Of a DNA stretch of 16,345 nt, positions 1-5,322 are shown one piece after another. How positions within the stretch are numbered: position 1 is the first letter of the stretch; every line of letters starts with the position of its first letter. The stretch covers positions 1 through 16,345 of the forward strand of contig JAEYZJ010000208.1 of NCBI GenBank assembly GCA_023430705.1. The letters are read 5' to 3'. Source of the DNA: Pseudomonadota bacterium. Lineage in GTDB: Bacteria > Pseudomonadota > Alphaproteobacteria > Rhizobiales > Devosiaceae. The translations under genes were made by a program, and so were the position numbers. Below the pieces are notes generated by a model, which was not told the origin of the DNA, did not search any database, and saw nothing but the letters and a program-made list of their open reading frames with translations.

Positions 1-1
1 G

Positions 2-202
2 GGCAGGGCCGACCTCGTCACGATGGCCGTCGAGGTGCCCATTGCCGACTATGGCAGGCTCGGCATCGAGGATTACATGGTGAGCCTCTACAACCAGCAC
101 ACCGTGCAGCGGCTGCGGATCGCCGCAGCCGCCGGGCGCCATGACGTGCACGCGGTGCTTGCGGCGGCTGCGGCGGCGCTGCGGGCACTGTCCACCCCAT
201 AG
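2..202 (+). CDS. C-terminal fragment of an unrecognised protein
   Basis: An open frame enters from the left edge and ends at TAG 200-202, leaving 66 visible residues. The tail is alanine-rich (a run of six Ala close to the end) with a more ordinary segment before it (VPIADYGRLGIEDYMVSLYNQ), which together with the codon pattern argues for a real coding end. It may be the C-terminal helical part of an enzyme or regulator, but I do not recognise the family and assign no function. The next gene converges on it from the minus strand (stop at 279). The 76 bp between them hold a short GC-rich dyad around 206-224 without a T-run. Confidence 0.55.
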   Translation, partial: GRADLVTMAVEVPIADYGRLGIEDYMVSLYNQHTVQRLRIAAAAGRHDVHAVLAAAAAALRALSTP

Positions 203-278
203 GGACGGGCCCGGCGAACCGGCCGGACAACTCGATTACCCGCACCGGGGGCTCGGCCGCCGAAACGATCGCTGCGCT

Positions 279-851
279 TCAGGTCCTGCTTCCGGCGGCT
301 TCATCGAGCAGTTGCAGCAGCTTCAGCGTCGTCTGCCAGCTGCGGATCGTCATCGACTTGTAGAGCGGCGAGGCAACGATCTTGCTGAGGCGGCTCCTGG
401 TCCGCTCGGCGCTCAGCCGCTGCGAGTAGATCACGCCCCTGCCGGGCCAGATCCGGTCCACCCCGTCGCGCGGCGCGAACACGCCCATCGCCTCGTCGAT
501 GTCGAGCCCCATGAGAAAGATGGCGTCGCTGTGATACTTGTCCGGCTCGTCCCCGAAGCCGCGGGGGCGGTTGTCCACGACCGCTTTCAGCTCGTCGTGG
601 CGGAGCACCAGCACCCGGATCAGTTCGGTATCCAGCTTGAAGCCGGAACTTATCCCTGCCTCGACCTTCCGGGCGATCGTGCCGGCCGCGAGACCGGAGC
701 GGAAGATGGCATTGCCGGACTGAATATAGGTGGCGACGTCCTCGAGGCCCGTTGCCTCGAGCATCTGCTTCAGCGCGGCCATCGGCAGCTTGTTCTTGCC
801 GCCCACGTTGATGCCGCGCAGCAGGGCGAGATACGTGGTCTTGCCAGGCAC
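279..851 (-). CDS. DUF1697 domain-containing protein
   Basis: Short cytoplasmic protein of about 190 residues matching the DUF1697 family, whose members are usually about 175-190 aa. The family hallmark is at the N-terminus: YLALLRGINVGGKNKLPM, followed by an IQSGNAIF segment. No biochemical role is established for the family, and no catalytic motif, signal peptide or membrane segment is visible. The frame could begin at ATG 863, but that codon has no SD and sits just past the gcrA terminator. A GTG at 849-851 is preceded by GGAGG with 5 nt spacing and places the start just before the conserved region, so I prefer it. The gene follows gcrA on the same strand but is separated from it by a strong hairpin, so it is probably only weakly co-transcribed. 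Confidence 0.85.
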   Translation of the reverse strand: MPGKTTYLALLRGINVGGKNKLPMAALKQMLEATGLEDVATYIQSGNAIFRSGLAAGTIARKVEAGISSGFKLDTELIRVLVLRHDELKAVVDNRPRGFGDEPDKYHSDAIFLMGLDIDEAMGVFAPRDGVDRIWPGRGVIYSQRLSAERTRSRLSKIVASPLYKSMTIRSWQTTLKLLQLLDEAAGSRT

Positions 852-868
852 TGCACCCTCCATGAAGC

Positions 869-894
869 AAGGGCCGGGATCGCTCCCGGCCCTT
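869..894 (-). terminator. Intrinsic-type hairpin after gcrA
   Basis: Perfect 11-bp inverted repeat, AAGGGCCGGGA and TCCCGGCCCTT, with a 4-nt loop (TCGC). It lies 8 nt beyond the gcrA stop codon. The downstream tract on the minus strand (TTGCTTC) is only moderately T-rich, so termination may be incomplete. It ends just before the DUF1697 reading frame. Confidence 0.7.
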
Positions 895-902
895 CTGCTG
901 TG

Positions 903-1460
903 TCAGCGCTTCTTCTTGTCCAGCTGGTGGTAGGCCCGGCGGGAGTGGAAGTCGCAGTACGGCTTGCCCTCGTCGGAGTGCTGGCCGCAGAAGTAGAAGT
1001 CCGGCGTCAGCGGGTCGCCGATCGGCCACTTGCAGGTGTGCTCGTTGAGCTGCAGCAGGCTGAGCCGCTGCTCCACCGGGATGTAGAGCTCTGCCACCTG
1101 CGGAGCCATATCCATCTCGACTGCGAATTCTTCTTCCATCTTGAGCGCCGTAGCGCCCTGGATGGCGCCGCCGGCGCCCGCGCTGATAGTGTTGCGGGTC
1201 TTCATTACAGTGCCGAGGCCGCTCGAACGCGACACGCTGGCGGGGGTCGAGACGCGACGGGCGGCCGGACGCGGTGCGCTGCGGACACGCGGCGCCGACG
1301 TCGCGGGCTTGGCGCGCCCCGAAAGTTTCAGGCGGTGCACCTTGCCGATCACTGCGTTACGGGTGACGCCTTCGCCAAGCACACCCGCAATCTGACTGGC
1401 GCTCAGCCCCTCAAGCCAAAGTTTCTTGAGCAGCTCGACGCGTTCTTCAGTCCAGCCCAT
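903..1460 (-). CDS. gcrA: Cell-cycle transcriptional regulator GcrA
   Basis: 185-aa GcrA homologue. In Caulobacter, GcrA binds sigma70 and activates promoters carrying CcrM-methylated GANTC sites, controlling S-phase and division genes. The N-terminus is the conserved MGWTEERVELLKKLWLEG, with the helix-turn-helix around residues 18-45 (ASQIAGVLG, TRNAVIGKVHRLKLSGR). The C-terminus holds the conserved cysteine/histidine region CKWPIGDP, FCGQHS, PYCDFH (C143, C158, C169, H172), the part of the family associated with sigma70 contact. A basic, Ala/Pro-rich linker (about 50-90) joins the two ends. The frame is open up to 1712, but the family start is ATG 1460, with AGGAG 10 nt upstream (1471-1476). 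The gene is divergent from argD. Four GANTC sites upstream suggest methylation-coupled control, possibly autoregulation (inference). Confidence 0.96.
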   Translation of the reverse strand: MGWTEERVELLKKLWLEGLSASQIAGVLGEGVTRNAVIGKVHRLKLSGRAKPATSAPRVRSAPRPAARRVSTPASVSRSSGLGTVMKTRNTISAGAGGAIQGATALKMEEEFAVEMDMAPQVAELYIPVEQRLSLLQLNEHTCKWPIGDPLTPDFYFCGQHSDEGKPYCDFHSRRAYHQLDKKKR

Positions 1461-1569
1461 CAAATCAAATGCTCCTAACCGCCAGTAGGGTGTGGGCAGA
1501 CTCCTTGACCACGCCGTTGCCGCAACAACAGCCCAATACGCTACGCATCGTAGGTCTGAATGGTCCGCC

Positions 1570-1585
1570 ACACGACATATCGTGT
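1570..1585. promoter_or_regulatory. Palindromic operator-like site upstream of gcrA
   Basis: Perfect dyad ACACGA-CATA-TCGTGT. It would sit at about +5 to +20 of the candidate gcrA start, a position fitting a repressor site. Two smaller perfect dyads lie closer to gcrA: CTACG-CAT-CGTAG (1541-1553) and GTTGC-C-GCAAC (1516-1526). The binding protein is unknown, and no match to a DnaA or CtrA consensus was seen. Confidence 0.35.
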
Positions 1586-1597
1586 CCCAACGCCTTG

Positions 1598-1627
1598 ATA
1601 CTACACGGCTCGCGGAATCCGGTGCAA
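1598..1627 (-). promoter_or_regulatory. Candidate gcrA promoter with a GANTC site in the spacer
   Basis: Reading the minus strand, TTGCAC (1622-1627) and TAGTAT (1598-1603) are separated by 18 nt, giving modest matches to sigma70 -35 and -10 elements. The spacer contains GAATC (1615-1619), inside a small dyad CGGAATCCG. The predicted start would fall near 1590, giving a leader of about 130 nt before gcrA. The -35 match is weak, so this is only a proposal. Confidence 0.3.
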
Positions 1628-1692
1628 GCGTCGGGCGGGTTTTACACGGGGAAAACGCGGCGGGATTCAGGCGGCTGCGGGACGAACTCAAA

Positions 1693-1710
1693 GCCTGAGT
1701 CAAATCAGGC
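1693..1710. promoter_or_regulatory. Dyad overlapping a GANTC site
   Basis: GCCTGA-GTCAAA-TCAGGC is a perfect 6-bp inverted repeat with a 6-nt centre, and it contains the GAGTC methylation site at 1697-1701. It lies about 30 bp upstream of the proposed argD -35. A protein bound here could be sensitive to methylation (inference). Confidence 0.35.
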
Positions 1711-1737
1711 ACTTGCTCCTGTCTATGGCCCTTTCCG

Positions 1738-1766
1738 TTGACTTAACTACTCCACAAAGGCATATG
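1738..1766 (+). promoter_or_regulatory. Candidate argD promoter
   Basis: TTGACT (1738-1743) and CATATG (1761-1766) with a 17-nt spacer. The -35 is a strong match to the sigma70 consensus, the -10 a partial one. The transcript would begin near 1773, just inside the outer arm of the leader hairpin. If a slightly different -10 is used, the full hairpin would be transcribed. Confidence 0.4.
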
Positions 1767-1767
1767 G

Positions 1768-1824
1768 AAAAGCCCGGAACGCGCCGCCTCAAGGTAGCGC
1801 GTTTTTGGTTTCTGTGGGGCTTTT
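1768..1824 (+). promoter_or_regulatory. Nested hairpin in the argD leader
   Basis: Two perfect inverted repeats are nested. The outer arms are AAAAGCCC (1768-1775) and GGGCTTTT (1817-1824); the inner arms are AACGCGC (1778-1784) and GCGCGTT (1797-1803). The inner stem runs into five T residues (1802-1806), resembling an intrinsic terminator. It lies about 55 nt before the argD start codon. It could be an attenuator, a cis-regulatory RNA or the terminator of a short transcript. I do not recognise a known riboswitch class. Confidence 0.45.
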
Positions 1825-1860
1825 GCAACAGTCCCTTCGCCAACTTTGAAAGGTGCGAAC

Positions 1861-3048
1861 ATGTCTGCGCTGTACGGCACGTATGCCCGGTCCAACCTCG
1901 CGTTCGAGCGGGGCGAGGGCGTGCGATTGTTCGCGCAGGATGGCACCGAGTACCTCGATTTTCACGCGGGCGTGGCGGTGAACGCGCTCGGCCACGGCGA
2001 TCCCCACATGGTGGCGGCGCTCAAGGCCGCTGCCGAAAAGGTCTGGCACACGGCCAACACCTTCACCATCCCCGAGCAGGAGCGGCTCGGCCAGCGGCTC
2101 GTCGAGAACACCTTCGCCGACGCCTGCTTCTTCACCAACTCGGGCACCGAGGCCGTGGAGTGCGCGATCAAGACCGCCCGGCACTATTTCTGGGCCAAAG
2201 GCCAGTCCGACCGCTACGAGATCATTGCCTTCACCGGCTCCTTCCACGGCCGCACCATGGGCATGATCGCCGCGTCCGGCAACGAGCACTATCTCGAAGG
2301 CTTCGGCCCGCCGCTTCCCGGCTTCGTCCACGTCGATCCCAACGATCTCGCCGCCGTCGAGAAGGCGATCACGCCACGGACGGCCGGTATCCTCATCGAG
2401 CCGGTGCAGGGCGAGGGCGGCTGCACCGAGATGACCCCCGAGTTCATGCGCGGCCTGCGCGCCCTCTGCGACCGTCACGGCGTGCTCCTCATCCTCGACG
2501 AGGTGCAGTGCGGCTATGGCCGGACCGGCAGGTTCTTCGCCCACGAGTGGAGCGGCATCGCGCCTGACATCATGGCGGTGGCCAAGGGCATCGGGGCGGG
2601 CTTCCCGCTCGGCGCCTGCCTCGCCACGGCCGAGGTCGCCGGCTCCATGGTCCCGGGCACGCATGGCTCCACCTATGGCGGCAACCCGCTCGCCTGCGCC
2701 ATCGGCAACGCCGTGCTCGACCGCATGCTGGCCCCCGGCTTCCTCGAGGAGGTCGACCGCATCGGCCAGCGCTTGAAGTGGCACCTCCAGCAGCTGGCCC
2801 AGCGCTTCCCGAACCAGGTTCTCGAACTGCGGGGCAGGGGACTGCTTGCCGGCATCCGCATCGCCACGCCGGTCCGCGACGTGGTGGCCAGGCTCCGCGA
2901 CGAGCATCACCTGCTCGCCATGACCGCCAATGAGAACGTGTTGCGCCTGTTGCCCCCGCTCGTGGTCACCGAGGCCGACATCGAGGAGGCGATGGGCAAG
3001 CTCGCCGCCGTCTTCGAGCAGATCGAGGCAGAACAGGCCCACGCCTGA
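1861..3048 (+). CDS. argD: Acetylornithine aminotransferase
   Basis: 395-aa PLP-dependent class III aminotransferase. It converts N-acetylglutamate 5-semialdehyde to N2-acetylornithine in arginine biosynthesis; homologues often also serve in lysine biosynthesis as succinyldiaminopimelate aminotransferase. Visible motifs are FFTNSGTEAVECAIKTAR (residues 90-107), the LDEVQCGYGRTG cofactor segment (212-223) and the PLP lysine K242 in AVAKGIGAGFPLGA. Length matches the family. The frame is also open from a TTG at 1846, but ATG 1861 has AAAGG at suitable spacing and gives the usual N-terminus. It heads an arginine unit with argF, 126 nt downstream. A candidate promoter and a nested hairpin lie upstream, and a small dyad (3048-3061) follows the stop codon. 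The gcrA-argD-argF-hslO order is familiar from other Rhizobiales. Confidence 0.96.
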   Translation: MSALYGTYARSNLAFERGEGVRLFAQDGTEYLDFHAGVAVNALGHGDPHMVAALKAAAEKVWHTANTFTIPEQERLGQRLVENTFADACFFTNSGTEAVECAIKTARHYFWAKGQSDRYEIIAFTGSFHGRTMGMIAASGNEHYLEGFGPPLPGFVHVDPNDLAAVEKAITPRTAGILIEPVQGEGGCTEMTPEFMRGLRALCDRHGVLLILDEVQCGYGRTGRFFAHEWSGIAPDIMAVAKGIGAGFPLGACLATAEVAGSMVPGTHGSTYGGNPLACAIGNAVLDRMLAPGFLEEVDRIGQRLKWHLQQLAQRFPNQVLELRGRGLLAGIRIATPVRDVVARLRDEHHLLAMTANENVLRLLPPLVVTEADIEEAMGKLAAVFEQIEAEQAHA

Positions 3049-3122
3049 CCGGGCCCCCGGTGTTTACGTTGACCTGGAGACGGTATCGGCAGGCGCACCA
3101 GCAGGAACCAGGCGCGCATGAA

Positions 3123-3157
3123 GGGCGGGAGACAGCCGCTCCCGCCCGGCGCGTTTT
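3123..3157 (+). terminator. Intercistronic hairpin between argD and argF
   Basis: GGGCGGGAG (3123-3131) and CTCCCGCCC (3139-3147) form a perfect 9-bp stem with a 7-nt loop. Four T residues follow 6 nt later (3154-3157). It ends just upstream of the argF ribosome binding site. It may partly terminate the argD transcript, stabilise its 3' end, or attenuate argF. The T-tract is short and displaced, so full termination is doubtful. Confidence 0.5.
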
Positions 3158-3174
3158 AGAAAAGGAGAGGTCTG

Positions 3175-4110
3175 ATGACCGCTACCCCACCTAGGCACTT
3201 CCTCAATCTCGACGACTTCGACACCGCCACCCTGCGCGGCATGCTCAACCATGCCGTGGAACTCAAGGACCGCCTGAAGCAGGGCGATCGTCCCCAGCTC
3301 CTCAAGGACAAGGTGCTGGCCATGATCTTCGAGCGCCAGTCCACCCGTACCCGCGTTTCCTTCGACGTCGGCATGCGTCAGCTCGGCGGCCAGACGCTGA
3401 TGTTGTCGGGTCAGGAGATGCAGCTGGCCCGCGAGGAGACCCTCTCCGACACCGCCAAGGTGATGAGCCGCTACGTCGATGCGATCATGATCCGCATCCT
3501 CACCCATGCCGACCTGATGGAACTGGCCGAAGCCGCCACGGTGCCGGTGATCAACGGTCTCACCCGCCGCGCCCACCCCTGCCAGGTCATGGCGGACGTG
3601 ATGACGTTCGAGGAGCACCGCGGCAACATCAAGGGCGCCAGGGTCGCCTGGGTCGGCGACAGCAACAACGTGCTCGCCAGCTGGGTCAACGCTGCCGAGC
3701 TGTTCGGCGCCGAGCTTACCATCGCGGTGCCCGAGGAATATGCGCCTGAAAAGGACCTGCTCGCCGACATCCGCAAGGCTGGAGCTGCCGTCAGGCTGAT
3801 CGAGGATCCCCAGGAGGCCGTCCGTGGCGCCAACCTCATCATCACCGACACCTGGGTGTCGATGGGCGACACCGACGCCGCCGAGCGCCGCCGGGCCTTG
3901 AAACCCTACCAGGTCAATTCCCATCTGATGAGCCTTGCCGACAAGGACGCGCTGTTCATGCACTGCCTGCCGGCGCACCGCGGCGACGAGGTGACCGATG
4001 AGGTCATAGACGGGCCGCAATCGGTGGTTTTTGATGAGGCCGAGAACCGGCTTCATGCCCAGAAGGCAATTCTGTGCTGGGCCCTGGGCCAGGACCGGCA
4101 GAACATCTAG
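3175..4110 (+). CDS. argF: Ornithine carbamoyltransferase
   Basis: 311-aa cytoplasmic enzyme that forms citrulline from ornithine and carbamoyl phosphate in arginine biosynthesis; the family forms trimers. The carbamoyl-phosphate-binding STRTR motif is at residues 56-60 (FERQSTRTRVSFDVG) and HPCQ at 134-137. The ornithine-binding HCLPAHRG segment is at 263-270 with its catalytic cysteine C264. The sequence before HPCQ is GLTRRA rather than the GLTD pattern of many homologues; I do not regard this as a defect. ATG 3175 follows a strong SD (AAGGAGAGG). The gene lies downstream of argD in the same direction, with a hairpin between them, and a strong terminator follows at 4181-4210. Confidence 0.97.
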   Translation: MTATPPRHFLNLDDFDTATLRGMLNHAVELKDRLKQGDRPQLLKDKVLAMIFERQSTRTRVSFDVGMRQLGGQTLMLSGQEMQLAREETLSDTAKVMSRYVDAIMIRILTHADLMELAEAATVPVINGLTRRAHPCQVMADVMTFEEHRGNIKGARVAWVGDSNNVLASWVNAAELFGAELTIAVPEEYAPEKDLLADIRKAGAAVRLIEDPQEAVRGANLIITDTWVSMGDTDAAERRRALKPYQVNSHLMSLADKDALFMHCLPAHRGDEVTDEVIDGPQSVVFDEAENRLHAQKAILCWALGQDRQNI

Positions 4111-4180
4111 CTCTGCGGCGCCGGCGCCCCGGCGGCCGTTCCGACGGCTTCATGTAGTACCGCCGCCACGCCAGGGCGTC

Positions 4181-4210
4181 GCTCCCGAGCCGATCGGGAG
4201 CTTTCGTTTT
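4181..4210 (+). terminator. Intrinsic terminator of argF
   Basis: Perfect 8-bp stem GCTCCCGA / TCGGGAGC with a 5-nt loop (GCCGA), followed directly by TTTCGTTTT. It lies about 70 nt after the argF stop and 63 nt before hslO, which implies that hslO has its own promoter in 4211-4273. I could not pick that promoter with confidence. Confidence 0.85.
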
Positions 4211-4273
4211 GGCACGCGACACACGGTGGACGGCAACCTTCCGGGCCGCCACCGACCAGATTGGATATTGACC

Positions 4274-5287
4274 ATGACGCAGACTGGACTGAGCACCTAT
4301 GGCCTCGACCGCCCGGAGTCGGGTGACGACGTCGTGGTGCCCTTCACCCTCGACCGGCTCGACAGCCGCGGCCGCATCGTGCGGCTCGGTCCTGCGCTCG
4401 ACGCCATCCTGACCCGCCACAACTACCCCGAGCCCGTGGCGCGCCTCCTGGGCGAGGCCGTGGTGCTCGCCGCCCTGATCGGCTCCTCGCTCAAGTTCGA
4501 GGGTCGCTTCATCCTGCAGACCCAGACCGATGGTCCGGTCAACCTGATCGTCGTCGACCTCGATGCGCCGGACGGCCTGCGCGGCTACGCCCGCTTCGAT
4601 GCCGATGCGGTGATGCAGGCGATCCAGCGCGGCGAGACTTCGCCGGCCCAGTTGCTCGGCAAGGGCCACCTGGCCATGACCGTCGACCAGGGGAGCCACA
4701 TGGAACGCTACCAGGGCATCGTCGCGCTCGATGGCGGCACCCTCGAGGACGTGGCGCACGGCTACTTCCAGCAGTCCGAGCAGATTCCCACCCTCGTGCG
4801 GCTCGCGGTCGCCCAGCATTCGGTGCGCGGCGGCTCCAGCCCGCACTGGCGTGCCGGCGGGGCGCTTGTCCAGTTCCTGCCCCCGCACGGGCAGTCCGTC
4901 ATGCCGGACCTGCCGGGTGACGGCGACTTCGACAATGCCGAGACCGCCGATCCGGACTTCGTCGAGGACGACAAGTGGACGACGACCCGGGCCTATCTCC
5001 AGACCGTCGCCGACGACGAGCTGGCCGATCCGGACCTCAGCGCCGAGCGGCTGCTGTTCCGCCTGTTCAACGAGCCTGGCGTCCGCGTCTTCGACCCGAT
5101 GCCGCTCGAGGAGCGCTGCACCTGCTCGGCCGAGCGCATCGAGGCCATGCTGCGTGACAACTTCACCCCCGAGGAGCGCGAGGACATGGTGATCGACGGC
5201 GAGATCGAGGTGGTCTGCGAGTTCTGCTCGGCCGATTACCATTTCAAGCCGCACGAGTTCGAGGATCACACCTCGCACCAGCACTGA
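4274..5287 (+). CDS. hslO: Redox-regulated molecular chaperone Hsp33
   Basis: 337-aa Hsp33 homologue, a cytoplasmic holdase activated by oxidation of a zinc-bound cysteine cluster. The N-terminal core is recognisable (LGEAVVLAALIGSSLKFEG, residues 59-77; LQTQTDGPVNLIVVD, 81-95). The C-terminal redox switch has the expected CxC and CxxC pairs: C282/C284 (CTC) and C315/C318 (CEFC). At 337 aa it is longer than the E. coli protein of about 290 aa, as is common in Alphaproteobacteria. The frame is open further upstream, but ATG 4274 gives a normal N-terminus and lies after the argF terminator. The SD is weak (GGA at 4263-4265). The gene ends in a terminator shared with macB. Confidence 0.95.
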   Translation: MTQTGLSTYGLDRPESGDDVVVPFTLDRLDSRGRIVRLGPALDAILTRHNYPEPVARLLGEAVVLAALIGSSLKFEGRFILQTQTDGPVNLIVVDLDAPDGLRGYARFDADAVMQAIQRGETSPAQLLGKGHLAMTVDQGSHMERYQGIVALDGGTLEDVAHGYFQQSEQIPTLVRLAVAQHSVRGGSSPHWRAGGALVQFLPPHGQSVMPDLPGDGDFDNAETADPDFVEDDKWTTTRAYLQTVADDELADPDLSAERLLFRLFNEPGVRVFDPMPLEERCTCSAERIEAMLRDNFTPEEREDMVIDGEIEVVCEFCSADYHFKPHEFEDHTSHQH

Positions 5288-5291
5288 GTTG

Positions 5292-5317
5292 AAAGGCCCG
5301 CCTCGTGCGGGCCTTTT
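5292..5317. terminator. Bidirectional terminator between hslO and macB
   Basis: Perfect 10-bp stem AAAGGCCCGC / GCGGGCCTTT with a 5-nt loop (CTCGT). Four T residues flank it on the plus strand and a T-run precedes it on the other strand, so it can serve both convergent genes. It starts 4 nt after the hslO stop and ends 5 nt from the macB stop. Confidence 0.9.
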
Positions 5318-5322
5318 GCCGC

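Larger units (their letters stand above)
1499..1701. promoter_or_regulatory. Cluster of four GANTC (CcrM) methylation sites
   Basis: GACTC 1499-1503, GAATC 1615-1619, GATTC 1664-1668 and GAGTC 1697-1701 lie within 203 bp of the gcrA-argD intergenic region. Reading the rest of the window by eye I found about a dozen GANTC sites in 16 kb, so the local density is far above background. GANTC is the CcrM target in Alphaproteobacteria and the site recognised by GcrA when methylated. The cluster therefore probably carries cell-cycle control of gcrA. Confidence 0.65.

Noticed and set aside
128..134. Defect in ArgF at the segment before HPCQ (residues 128-134)
   Set aside because: The GLTRRA variant keeps HPCQ, STRTR and HCLPAHRG intact, so the enzyme looks functional. 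Coordinates here are residue numbers of ArgF, not bases.
141..1478. Plus-strand 445-residue open frame across the DUF1697 gene and gcrA
   Set aside because: No family resemblance; it covers two clear minus-strand genes and their terminator.
1846..1860. TTG at 1846 as the argD start
   Set aside because: It is in frame and extends the protein by five residues, but it overlaps the AAAGG used as SD by ATG 1861 and would give a non-standard N-terminus.
1461..1860. CtrA (TTAA-N7-TTAA) or DnaA boxes controlling gcrA, as in Caulobacter
   Set aside because: I found no convincing match; a lone TTAA near 1744 is not enough.
1764..2567. Leader peptide from ATG 1764 with an Arg-Arg pair, as in classical attenuation
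   Set aside because: The frame has no early stop and runs far into argD out of frame. The Phe/Trp-rich part simply reflects the T-tracts of the hairpins.
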